Below, in pieces: positions 12,966 to 24,800 of a DNA stretch of 64,000 nt (within the stretch, counting starts at the first letter, position 1; every line of letters starts with the position of its first letter). Below the pieces are notes generated by a model, which saw only the letters and a list, made by a program, of their open reading frames with translations, was not told the origin of the DNA and searched no databases. The position numbers and the translations under genes were made by a program. The DNA is from Bolinopsis microptera (Eukaryota > Ctenophora > Tentaculata > Lobata > Bolinopsidae): assembly GCF_026151205.1 (NCBI RefSeq), contig NC_087084.1, positions 16,280,227 to 16,344,226 on the forward strand. Direction: 5' to 3'.

Positions 12966-13290
12966 GTATGTCAGGGTCAGGGTCAGGAGTCAGGGTCAGG
13001 ATCATGGTCAGGGTCAGGGTCAGGATCAGGTCAGGGTCAGGGGGGGTTTTTACCCCCCCCCCCCCCCCACCCCCCCCAGGGGGGGGGGGGGGTCAGGGTC
13101 AGGGTCAGGGTCAGGGTCCAGGGTCAGGGTCAGGGTCAGGGTCAGGTCAGGGTCAGGGTCAGTCAGGGTCAGGGTCCAGGTCAGTGTCAGGGTCAGGGTC
13201 AGGGTCAGGGTCAGTCAGGGGTCAGGGGTCATGGTCAGGGTCAGGTCAGGGTCAGGGTCAGGGTCAGGTCAGGTCAGTGTCAGGTCCGGA
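12966..13290. repeat. (TCAGGG)n hexamer array with internal poly-C/poly-G hairpin
   Basis: About 325 bp of GTCAGG/TCAGGG units with occasional slips, interrupted at about 13037-13092 by a G run, a long C run with one A, and a long G run that can pair. TCAGGG is one base from the animal telomeric repeat TTAGGG. The open frames through it (Val-Arg or Gly-Ser/Gly-Gln dipeptides) come from the repeat, not from a gene. Confidence 0.92.
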
Positions 13291-15847
13291 ATGTACTGGT
13301 GCAGCACGATGGGAAACCTTGCAGTACTCATAGCGATTTGTTTAGACTTACATATTTTTATTAATCGGTAACTTTTATAGACAATTAAATTCACATCTAA
13401 TCAATATTCTATATTAAACATATTAGTTTCTTAAGAAAAGATTAGAAAACACGCCGTTGTTTCATTGTAACAATCTGTTATTTAAAATCATTATTTTTAC
13501 AAAAATTAAACTATTGAACTCCTCAGTTAATCTATGTCATTTTAATTCGGGCGTCTGATTACATCACTCCGATGAAGACACATCAGCTCTACATCGCTGC
13601 GTAACACAACACAATAATAAAAGATACACTACACAACACACGTGATTACTACATATTACCCCCGCATTTAATTACTACAAATGTAAAGTGATTTGGGTTA
13701 AACTGGCGCACGTTGTCTTAGACCATTATCACAGCATGCTTCAACAATACGCACATTAGCTATGAGAGAATATGAAGCTAAAACCGACACGTTAAATTTG
13801 CCAAACTATTATCTCATTAATTAATTACCTTATTTTATAATTTGAGGATTTGTCTATTTTATTGCGCCCATTTCTACATCATAATATTTATCCTGTTTTC
13901 TTTCTATATTTTATAAACCAGACTAAGACTCTCTCAAACAAGCTCCTTGATTCTTGAGTTTCCAATCGGAAGATAACTGTTAACGAATGCTTTACAATTT
14001 CCGCCAACAAATTTTTTATCCTCACAAAATACTCATATTAGACCATAGCAGCAGGGGCACCTGTTGAAAGTTTTCAAGAAACTTCCTAGATAACCCCTCC
14101 GTGCAGAGTGTAAAATAGTACTCTTAACAGTTAACCACAGCAACCAATACGTGATAAGGCAAGTGTTAGGGTTTTGGAGTATTTGTTTCCAACTATAACA
14201 CGCCGCAATTGCGAAAACCTGCTTCCAAACTGTAGAGCTTCTAGCTTTCAATTCCTTTCATAATTTAACTGAGTAACCTGAATCTTGAAATTTTAGTCCA
14301 GCCGTGTATTTTTATAGTCAGGTACTTCAGGTACTATTCAAGTTGGTAATGATCCCCCCCCCCCTCCCCCCCCCCTATGATGCAACCACTATTTAACTCA
14401 CCTGTCAGTTTGTAATTATCAATAACATATTTGCAAACGAATCGCGTTTGTGATGGACAAACTCCAAGTATTTCATAAACATTCCAATAATCCCAGTATA
14501 TTAATATTTAGGCTGGATTCAGAATGATGGTATTATCAAAAAGTAAAATGTAAGCGCATAAGGAGTCCAACATTTCTTAAAAATTCCCATTATACAAAAC
14601 CATTTTAGTATCGGAAATAGTATACCACGTGTGTGTATGTACTCAAAATTAGGAAACAGGGTCAACATGACACAGCAGCCCACGTACACGCTAATTATAT
14701 ACGCAATTAGTACACGCTAATTGCTTCTAATTACTGCAGGCCAGTTATAATTACAGCCTGTGGATGCTTTATGTGTGGGCCATCCAGCACGTTTTTAGTA
14801 AGTTACCAATGGGACCAAACGAAATGGGACTGCACAATTATACACAATGCTCACGTGCGTTAACTTAACACTATGTACGTTAATACAGTTTTAACCGCAC
14901 TTTTTTGGCGGAAGCTCTAGAACATGGAAAAAGTGGTTCTATGGAAATGAAACAGCTGTTTTTTAGAAGCAAGGTTATTTCCCATAAATATTTTGTGTAT
15001 GTGCCCCTTAACTTCGTATTCATTAGCCCCATGCTATGACGCCGCATAATATTAGGTAAGATAATATAATATGTACTATCAATGTAGACGACACGTACAT
15101 ATTTCATACCAAGTGCATTGAGGTAATGCACAAGGAGGCCCTTTTGTAACTTATGAAATTCAAAAACCCTGACTTTTGCTAAAGTAACAAACAATGAAGT
15201 AGTCCACTGATAAGCGACGCTTGAAGGCTAACGTATAATATTACGTCATTTTTTCAACATACAGTAGGACGAATTAAAAAAAGCTCAAAGTACTCCAATA
15301 TCATTTGCTGACTTCCATGTTCCTCGTGATATTACATGTCTTATTTGAGGGTAACATTTATTTAATTGTAATTTTTTGGGGAGACAATGGAAGGAGCATG
15401 GACATCCTATAGTTCATCACATGATATTTTGAGCTCAACATGTGAGTGTGAAATTTGAATCGATATTTCTTGAAAAAATTAATCATCTGGTAGTGTTTCA
15501 GAGCATGGTGACAACCGAATCCACTGCACTGGTGAGGTAACTGAGAATTTGTTTGACTAAGTTATTGCGCATCTAATATGATTTTTGTCGAACTTCTCTG
15601 GAATAAGAAATAAATCAATGCAATAAATTATGGTCTTACATTTCACCGAAACTGCCGCAATGTATTCCTTTATTCGGGGCATTGTTTTAAATCTAGCGTT
15701 TTCCCAGAAGCTAAAAAAATCCGAAAAAGTGCTACACATATTATTTGGACCCAAATTTCATAGCTTCAGCGATCTATGCTTTATAAATTTCCTAAATTTT
15801 TTGATTGAAGAATGAATTTCAAATTTCTAAATCTTAAAACATTACAC

Positions 15848-18800
15848 TTACGTGGTAGAGAGTCTGGTCCTGGGCTGAAAGCTTTTGTTACATAAGATAT
15901 AAATATTCGGCATTACAACAATAACCCGATTCTGCTCCACGCTTCGATTATCTGAGAGAGAGATGAAAATGGCAGATCATGAAATTATTAAACAAATTCT
16001 TGATAAATAGGCCAAATGGAAAGTGCAACTTACACCGGCCAAGTAGCAGCCGGGCTTGTAAAGTCTGGACTACTATAGCCAAACGGTGATGTATATGATG
16101 TAATAATCTAGAATACCAAATATCCGCAAGTAACTAATCAGCTTCTTCCATCAGAGTTTCCGGGTTATATTATAATATTAACACCTTAATAACACCAGAA
16201 TGTTGTGTGTGTGGTGGTGTCTGTCTGTCTGATCGTCTGTGTGTACTTTCTAGGTCGGTTATACAAAATACAACGGTAAGAGTTACGGGACTGGTTTTTT
16301 CGGTAAGTGCTGACAAAACCTCTATGAAGCCCAAAGAACTTTTTTTTAAATCGGCCCTTGGTTAAGTGGTTTAATTGATGTTTTTGTACCACAAAATACA
16401 TAAAATTGCTTGAGCAGAACGGCAAGATTCCGGGGCTTGCTCTCTCTCTCTCATTACTGTATAATATGTTAGAGCTGCTTTTTAAGTAGCGTCATAATTG
16501 GATTAGCCCGGAAGATTCCGCTGTACTGTTAACCATAATAAGCTTATTAGGGGAGGGGGGGGACTGTAGTGTTTGGTATGTTTGGACTGCAGAGAGAGAG
16601 AGAGAGAAGAGAGTTCAACGACAATGTTATGCGGTTTTTTTCAAATATAGGCGGGTGGGTGCGGACTGCGGAGTTAACAAGGTTAATTTCTATAACGATT
16701 TAAATAAAAATGGAAAGCGTTCAAGACGGGAGTGATAGGTGTAATGTCCGGTGTCAGACCTGATGATCATGAAATGTGGTAGCCTCCGGCTAATATTGAC
16801 TTAATTATTCCACAAAAACTAACTGATTATGAGATTATTGTTTCTAAAACTATTGGGTCACCTAATGCGGGTTTTGACTCTAGCCGGGTAAATACTCCTC
16901 CCTTTTTACCTGTTAAACACTATAATATTATAAACATGTAGTGTGAACAACTATCCAATGTATCTCGGAGTTAGCTACACCTCGGTGTTGGCTCACCTCG
17001 TGTTGGCTACACCCAGTTTGGCTACACCTCGTTGTTCAGCAACACCTCGGTGTTTAGCTTCACCTTCGGTAGTTAGCTACACCTCAGTTGTTAGCTACAC
17101 CTCGGTGTTAGCTACACCTCGGTGTTAGCTACACCTCGGTGTTAGCTACACCTCGGTGTTAGCTTCACCTCGGTGTTAGCAACACCTCGGTGTTAGCTAC
17201 ACCTCGGTGTTAGCTACACCTCGGTGTTAGCTATTGAGGATACCACCAGAATTGCAAGATCCGAGAAATAGGAATTGTAGAATATTTTCCACAACAAATT
17301 ATAATAGATAATAGATAATAGATAATATAAACATACCTTGTCTCCTACCCATCCAGTTTCTAACATGGGCATGAAATAAGGCCATTTGCTCACCACTCCC
17401 TCGAACATTCCAGTCTTTATAAAGTAAGGATTTACCATCGTGAACTCTATCGGCAAATTCTGAAGGAAATATTCCACTTGTTAACAAACCATGCTGTAGC
17501 ATGTTTTGCATGAAATCGGATTTTTTTAATTAATGAAAATGGAAATGGATTATTCAGAAGATGTTTTATTATTTTATAAGCGATAGAAAAACAGAAACAA
17601 ATCAGAAAGGCGAAACCCAAGTATTTTCGCTGGCGGTGTTATTCACATACCTCTGCCATAATCTCAAATCTAAGAGCCTCGACAAGGCCCATTACAGCGA
17701 ACTTGCTGCAACTGTAATCCACCAGCTTTATCGAGCCGAACAGTCCTGCTACAGAGCTAATCGTGGTCACGTGTCCGTACCCTGAAGATAATGTTTACAG
17801 ATCTGTCACGTGTCAAACAAATATCAAGATCTGTATGTGAGAGTATTTAATGTCAGACTGATTGGCCAACCAAGCGGTCACTGACATTGGGTCCAAACTT
17901 TGGAACATCAATCTCGTTGATCTGGGGATCTATTACATTTCAGACTTCTTATCAAACGACCATAGTACCTTCATCGACTATTGTAACATCATCATGGGGG
18001 GACACGGGGGTATCCGGTAAACATGTCCTACTTTTAACGTTTAAAATATTGAATTTGTTGATCCTAATATTACACTTTCGTTTTTAAAGTCAGCAGCTGG
18101 GTAAGTTAAAGGGAATAAAATTCGTGTGTACAGTGTACACTGTACACACGAGTAAAAACATTTGTCCAACCAGCTTTTTTATTTCTGTCAATTCAATGGG
18201 TTATAGATTTAAATAGTCACCCAATAGACGGAGCAGTCGTTTTAAGAAACATTTCCTACACAGCCTCAATAAACTTTAATTTGATACAATTCCAATACAA
18301 ACTTTTGCTTTCGTGTAGGTGTATTATATAGTTATATTATATGAGACAAAAGGAGATTGTTACGGATACTGTATTGTGTATTGTGTAGTCTTTGTCACAC
18401 CTACTTAGAAACTATGCCAGGCATCTATCTGTACACACGCAAATAGTTTCCTTAGTATGCTTGAGGATTTCATCAAAACGGAAAGTTTGACTACATAGAT
18501 CCTAATTAAATTTTCTTTGTTTGGAATCACAAATTTCATAAACCGTGAACTCCCTCAATATTGTTGCAAAGTGGTATACCGTATATTATCAGCAAACGAT
18601 TTCTGGAAGGGGAAATTCCTACTTGGGAGGGTTACATCAAATATTCAAATTACTTCAGCTGGAGATAGATCAGATCGAAAAAATGCTATGGAGTTGATCT
18701 TGGCCGAGGGGGCACACTGGCACAGTGTGCACAGCTACAGTCCATTTCATTATTGCTAACTACAGTAAAACCCTGATTTAGACAAGTAGTACGGCGGATC

Positions 18801-21800
18801 GGGTAATTAACAAGAAATGCGGTCGCTTTTCTTTTGTGGATAGCCACTCAATTTCCTGATCCGTGATGGCGTATTTTATCATATTCCATACAACCTGGGG
18901 ACCACAGTCTTTACTGTTTATAAGCATGCAGATATGGCGGAGTGACAGGCCGAGCGCCGCCCAGTTAATATAATTGAATTTGAAAATCGTGTATATTTTT
19001 ATGTAACCATATGTTTATTGTTTATGCAACCTGACACGGATATGTGCAAAATAGTAATACTAACTCAAAATAATAATAATATGCTATTAATTAGTGCCTA
19101 GTGTGATATGTACATTACATGGATATGTACAATCATTACATGGTGAAATTAACAATGTACTTGGTCAGTTCAGCGCCCGCGCCAACAATTATTTAATTCA
19201 GATTATCGCGCAAAATAACCTCGGCACTTTGAGTCACGGATGGGGGAAAAATGTATCACGAATATGACCACGGTTATAACGGGGCACGTGATGTTGGCCA
19301 ATTCGTACTGAGGCTCCCCCCCCCCTCCCCCCTTCCCGTACTGATAATCAGAGTATTTCTTGTTAAAATTGTTTAAATCTCATTCCATATTGGCATGCAT
19401 GTGAGCTGAATTTGGCATTTTTACAATTTTGTATCTATCTTCTAACGTAACCCGTGATATTGACTATTATATCTTCTTTCCAAACCGATACAGAATTTCC
19501 TGCCAAGCAGATGTATTAAAATATATCAACATGTATTGCACGACTGTTTGCATTTTTGTTCTATTAACTTATTCTGTACACTGACCAAAGTACTATTTGA
19601 AGGTTCTAGGTGTTAAATGAAGTATGAAAAGAATGTCTATCTTAATAAAGAAGGTTTGGTTTATGTGGTTTACTACAAAGTAGCTACTTATGTAACAGAC
19701 AGCACCTACTATAAGTGTCGGTCTAGTGGCCCAGATATTCTGGAGTGTTGTGTTAATAGCATAATCTCCAGAAGACAAGGCCTGGTACCAAGACAAAGCC
19801 TGGTACCTGGAGGTATTAACTCCGAGGAACTACAACCTCCAGGGACTATGTGTACTATGTGTAGTGTGTACGTGACTACGTGTCGTGTATAATAATGGTA
19901 CACATAATGGTACACATCACAACATACTGTACATTTCGTTACGCCTGCTATATAATGTAGTGGTGACTGGTGGGAGCATTTTGTATGGGTAATTCAGTAG
20001 TTACACTCAATTGATCGCTAGATATTATCAGTAGCTCTCATAAATCCAAGTAGGTACTTACCATGTAGTTATGTAGTAGGTACTTACCAAGTAGTAAGTA
20101 CTTACCAAGTTTAGTGGGTACTTACCAAGTACTTACCAAGAAGTAGCTACTTACCATGATATTGTATAGATTATTACGGATTACCAAGAAGTTAAGTATG
20201 TACTTACCAAGCTCTCTCATGTCTTCTAGGAAAGTCTGGGTCACCCAGAAAACAGCCAACACGTTCACATCCATCGTCCTAAAACAAAATATATTATCAG
20301 TATAATGCAGAAAATATTAAATATATAACAACAAATTCCAGCCAATCCCGGATCATAACTAAACCCGACCTGCTACCTTACTCCTAACAATTAACATACA
20401 CTGAGCCAAAACCTTCTTAACTTTAGTGACACTAGAAAATCAGTTTTCAAATTAGAAATTAAAAAAAGAGGAACTACTTAGTATCACTTCGAGATGGCCA
20501 GGCCTACTCTCATGCTGTCTATATGTGATGATTAACTCTGAAAAACTAGGGACAACTGGGGAATGATCCCAGAACCTCGAGATTTCGCGTCTCTTGCTCT
20601 ACCAATTGAGCTACTGACCCTGATTCTCAGAGCGAAATCACCACTCATATACAGCACAATTTCATGCTTTGTGTGGAATATCATTTATCAGTTATTTAGA
20701 ATATATATTCGCATTTATCCACACTATATTTACATTACACGTACAACGTGATATCGTTATCAGTGCAGTGTGTACAACACCAACTACACCGATCAATTGC
20801 CAATCTGCGAAACATTTTAATTATTATTATCACTTCGAGATGGCCAGGCCTACTCTCATGCTGTCTATATGTGATGATTAACTCTGAAAAACCAGGGACA
20901 ACTGGGGAATGATCCCAGAACCTCGAGATTTCGCGTCTCTTGCTCTACCAATTGAGCTACTGACCCTGATTCTCAGAGCGAAATCACCACTCATATACAG
21001 CACAATTTCATGCTTTGTGTGGAATATCATTTATCAGTTATTTAGAATATATATTCGCATTTATCCACACTATATTTACATTACACGTACAACGTGATAT
21101 CGTTATCAGTGCAGTGTGTACAACACCAACTACACCGATCAATTGCCAATCTGCGAAACATTTTAATTATTATTATCACTTCGAGATGGCCAGGCCTACT
21201 CTCATGCTGTCTATATGTGATGATTAACTCTGAAAAACTAGGGACAACTGGGGAATGATCCCAGAACCTCGAGATTTCGCGTCTCTTGCTCTACCAATTG
21301 AGCTACTGACCCTGATTCTCAGAGCGAAATCACCACTCATATACAGCACAATTTCATGCTTTGTGTGGAATATCATTTATCAGTTATTTAGAATATATAT
21401 TCGCATTTATCCACACTATATTTACATTACACGTACAACGTGATATCGTTATCAGTGCAGTGTGTACAACACCAACTACACCGATCAATTGCCAATCTGC
21501 GAAACATTTTAATTATTATTATCACTTCGAGATGGCCAGGCCTACTCTCATGCTGTCTATATGTGATGATTAACTCTGAAAAACTAGGGACAACTGGGGA
21601 ATGATCCCAGAACCTCGAGATTTCGCGTCTCTTCGCTCTGAGAATCAGGGTCAGTAGCTCAATTGGTAGAGCAAGAGACGCGAAATCTCGAGGTTCTGGG
21701 ATCATTCCCCAGTTGTCCCTAGTTTTTCAGAGTTAATCATCACATATAGACAGCATGAGAGTAGGCCTGGCCATCTCGAAGTGATAATAATAATTAAAAT

Positions 21801-24800
21801 GTTTCGCAGATTGGCAATTGATCGGTGTAGTTGGTGTTGTACACACTGCACTGATAACGATATCACGTTGTACGTGTAATGTAAATATAGTGTGGATAAA
21901 TGCGAATATATATTCTAAATAACTGAACTACTTAGTACTTACAGTCAAATTAGAAATAAAAAAACAGGAAATACCTACAGTAAGTAATACTTACAGTTTG
22001 ATGTCAGCAGGTGTGAGGTCTCGGAAGAGTTTACCAGAAACCACGCCAGCAACGTTGAACACGTACGACACTTTTCCTACATCCGCTAAAGTCTGAAATG
22101 CAGACAAATTCATTGAACTGAATTTTTTAAATATCACATTTTATTAAAACGGTAATCAAACTGTATATCGACATACACAGTATCTCGACAATTATACCTA
22201 ATCTTATTCAACTTTCTACCTTAATTTTATGTAGTTATACACTTATTTTATGATTTAAAGTAATGATATAATATGTTAAATGTACACATTACACAATAAT
22301 ATCATCAATGTATAGATTCAAACAAGATTGCTAATACAACTGAGGTAATCTAATTAAAACATGTAAAACATGTTGGACAGATTTTTATCTTCGAGTAACT
22401 TAATGAAAATGGTAATTTGAGTAATCATTTTTCGCGCATGAATTCGATATTTAATAGAGGGTCAGTGATAAAAAACATGCCACAAAAACTTAATTTTAAA
22501 CATTTCAAGACTGTAATTACGAATGAATAGTAACAATAACCTGCTCATGAAGTTTGACGACATTTTCATGGTTAGCCACGTTACAGCAGTACCCATGCGC
22601 ACGGCCCCCAGACTGCACTATTTCGCGCACTGCGGGATATTATCTTATCTATTACTATAATTACTATTAATTATATTATCTTAATATGGTGCATCCTTGT
22701 AATACTATTGGTCATTGGTGGATAACATTAAGTTTCTGTACTACCAGTGTTAACAGAACTTGGAGTTATAATTATAATATATCGAGACATTATCAAGCAG
22801 ATCTATAATTATTAATTATTAATTATATGCATACTCTATAGAAATAGCAGCAAGTGAAATCCAGGTTATATGGTAATATTGGTGTAAGGGCAAAAGTGCA
22901 AAAGTGCAAAAGTGCAAAAGTGCAAAAGTCTACCTGTCTGTTTATTCGCCTCATCGTTGATATCAATACAGATTATCGTGTTCCCCATTGCAGCCAACTT
23001 GATAGCTAAATCTTTACCAATACCACTACCTGTACAAAGAGCTAAGTTAATAATCAGTTTCAAATTTAAAATGTAAGTACAAATGTTTTGGACAAAACTA
23101 AATCAGCAGCTTTTGGGGGTAAGAACTGTCTTATGTTATCTTGGTTGTTCTCTCGAAGAACCTAGACCAAATTCCACCACATAATTGGAGATGAGGTGCA
23201 GGTTCATAGATAAGCAGAGGGTAGGCCGGGGTAGGCCGGTAATCACTGTCATATCATATTCAATAAATTTTCCTGGTACCCATAGAGAAATTCTTATCAG
23301 CTGATTTGCCTCCAAAATGCCGAGCAATTTTAATGAACTGATATCATTTACCATTTACCGTCTCTTCTTTATTCAAATTTCTATCAGTCCTTAGTACGTT
23401 TTGGAGCTTTGTTTTCTTTCGAAACCATTCACCATTATATTTTAGGTTTCTCGCTTCTACAGAAATAATGTTTACGCGACAGTTGTTGTTGACGTTGTTC
23501 TTGTGTCACTGCTCTGTAGCTCACGATCAGGAGAGACGCCTCCCACCCTCAAGTGACCATGCGATAACCGAGATGAGACTCAACTTTAAGGAGGAGATGC
23601 TCAATTTGAGGGAAGAGGTAAGGAATAATTTATTTTTTATGGTTTTAGAGTGAAAAATTTAAATTTCACCTAGAATTTATAACAGGAATTAACTAAAATG
23701 TAAAAAGTTTATCGAATTTCTGTAATTAAAGATAGCGTAGCCTAGTATAGCTCCTTTAAATACAATATAATATATTATATAATAAACATCATAATCAGGT
23801 ACAAGATATATTGGGAGGTTCTGAAAGATCACTTTTTTGGATGATCAGGGAATTAATTGACGAAGTCAGAGAATATAAGGCCGAGGTAGTACAGCAAGAC
23901 AAAGTGGTGGAACAACTTAAATCAGACCTAACTACAGCTCTATACAAACTGGATGAAGTCAAGGAAAACCAGGTGATGCTGAAAAAGGGATATGATGTGG
24001 TACGATCTGAAGTCAGGCTAATATCTCAACACAAGCTGAGCTGGCAAAACACCACTGCCAGTTACAGAACAGCCGACTTCTTAGTGGACGGGGTTTACAC
24101 CAGGACAACAGACGAAACCATCAACCCAATACAACACAACTTAGCTGGGGTAAACCAGATAGTCTCCATTGATCTGGGAGGTTTCTTCAAAATACACACC
24201 GTCAAGATCTGGAACAGACTGTCTTCCTACCAGGAGCGAGGCTCGGGTCTCATAGTCTCCGCAGACCGGGTAATTATAGGTGTTACGTCAGGGTCACGTG
24301 ATTTGTACAGCGTCGTGGCCGAAACTGAGGTTTACGCCAGAACGATCACTATTAGACAACCAAATGAGGAACACATCAACCTTCTTGAGGTTCAAGTGTT
24401 TGGTTCTGGTCCTTATGGTCCGGAGGAATTTGTTTAGAACTTTAGAAGTGAGGGGGATACATACAAGAACTAAATCTAAACATTAGACTATTGAGAACGA
24501 AGTAAGAAAGGATTCATCTAGGCATTATTTTCTTGAAACCTGGTTTTGCATTGATTTAAGTAATTTGTGAGTTAACAGAAATTCGATTATATAGCAGTTT
24601 TATTGTACAAGACTAAAACAGTTAATTGGCATATGATTTTAAGTCACAATATAGGTTAACATTCCAAGTTAATTTATTTTTTACCGCCACGTTTTATGTT
24701 AAAGAAAATCTTGTGGTAATTCCTCTGATAGCCAGATAATAGCCAAAAAGTTTGATCACTTATATCATCTATCTTATTGCATTTGTTATAATTATCGTCG

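Larger units (their letters stand above)
8771..15847. other. Gene-poor stretch; no coding feature recognised
   Basis: Apart from the simple repeats listed separately (11.4-11.77 kb and 12.97-13.29 kb) and short C/T runs near 14356, I see only AT-rich single-copy-looking DNA. Open frames here are short, lack codon bias or domain motifs, and are not flanked by convincing splice sites. A further 3' exon of the SDR gene could lie in 14-15.8 kb but I could not identify it. Confidence 0.6.
20484..21924 (-). mobile_element. tRNA-headed 346-bp repeat: tandem copies plus one inverted copy
   Basis: Three full 346-bp units repeat head-to-tail on the minus strand, differing at about one base. A fourth minus copy is truncated inside its tRNA-like head at about 21634, where an opposite-orientation (+) copy begins and runs to 21924. 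Each unit has a tRNA-like head with A- and B-box-like sequences and a T5 run right after it, then ~250 bp of unique body including an ATA-rich stretch. The whole 1441 bp is bracketed by the 13-bp duplication GAACTACTTAGTA. It resembles a SINE mobilised by LINE machinery, but head-to-tail multimers without linkers are unusual for SINEs. Confidence 0.85.

Noticed and set aside
12966..13290. True chromosome-end telomere
   Set aside because: It is internal, short, of variant sequence TCAGGG, and flanked on both sides by unique DNA.
12937..13371. Two long overlapping frames encoding Val-Arg or Gly-Ser/Gly-Gln repeats
   Set aside because: They are direct translations of the TCAGGG hexamer array in different frames; no start context, domains or splice sites.
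14880..15754. Minus-strand frames at 14880-15194 and 15557-15754 as final SDR exons
   Set aside because: Neither shows the SDR16C tail nor joins in frame at a good acceptor; possible but unsupported.
20563..21573. Repeated 62- and 70-codon frames at 346-bp spacing
   Set aside because: They read through the tRNA-headed repeat units antisense to the heads; coding is incidental.
20484..21924. Retrozyme (hammerhead ribozyme tandem repeat)
   Set aside because: Unit size and tandem layout fit, but I found no core CUGANGA...GAAA in the right arrangement on either strand; the nearest match has the essential C changed and no stem II.
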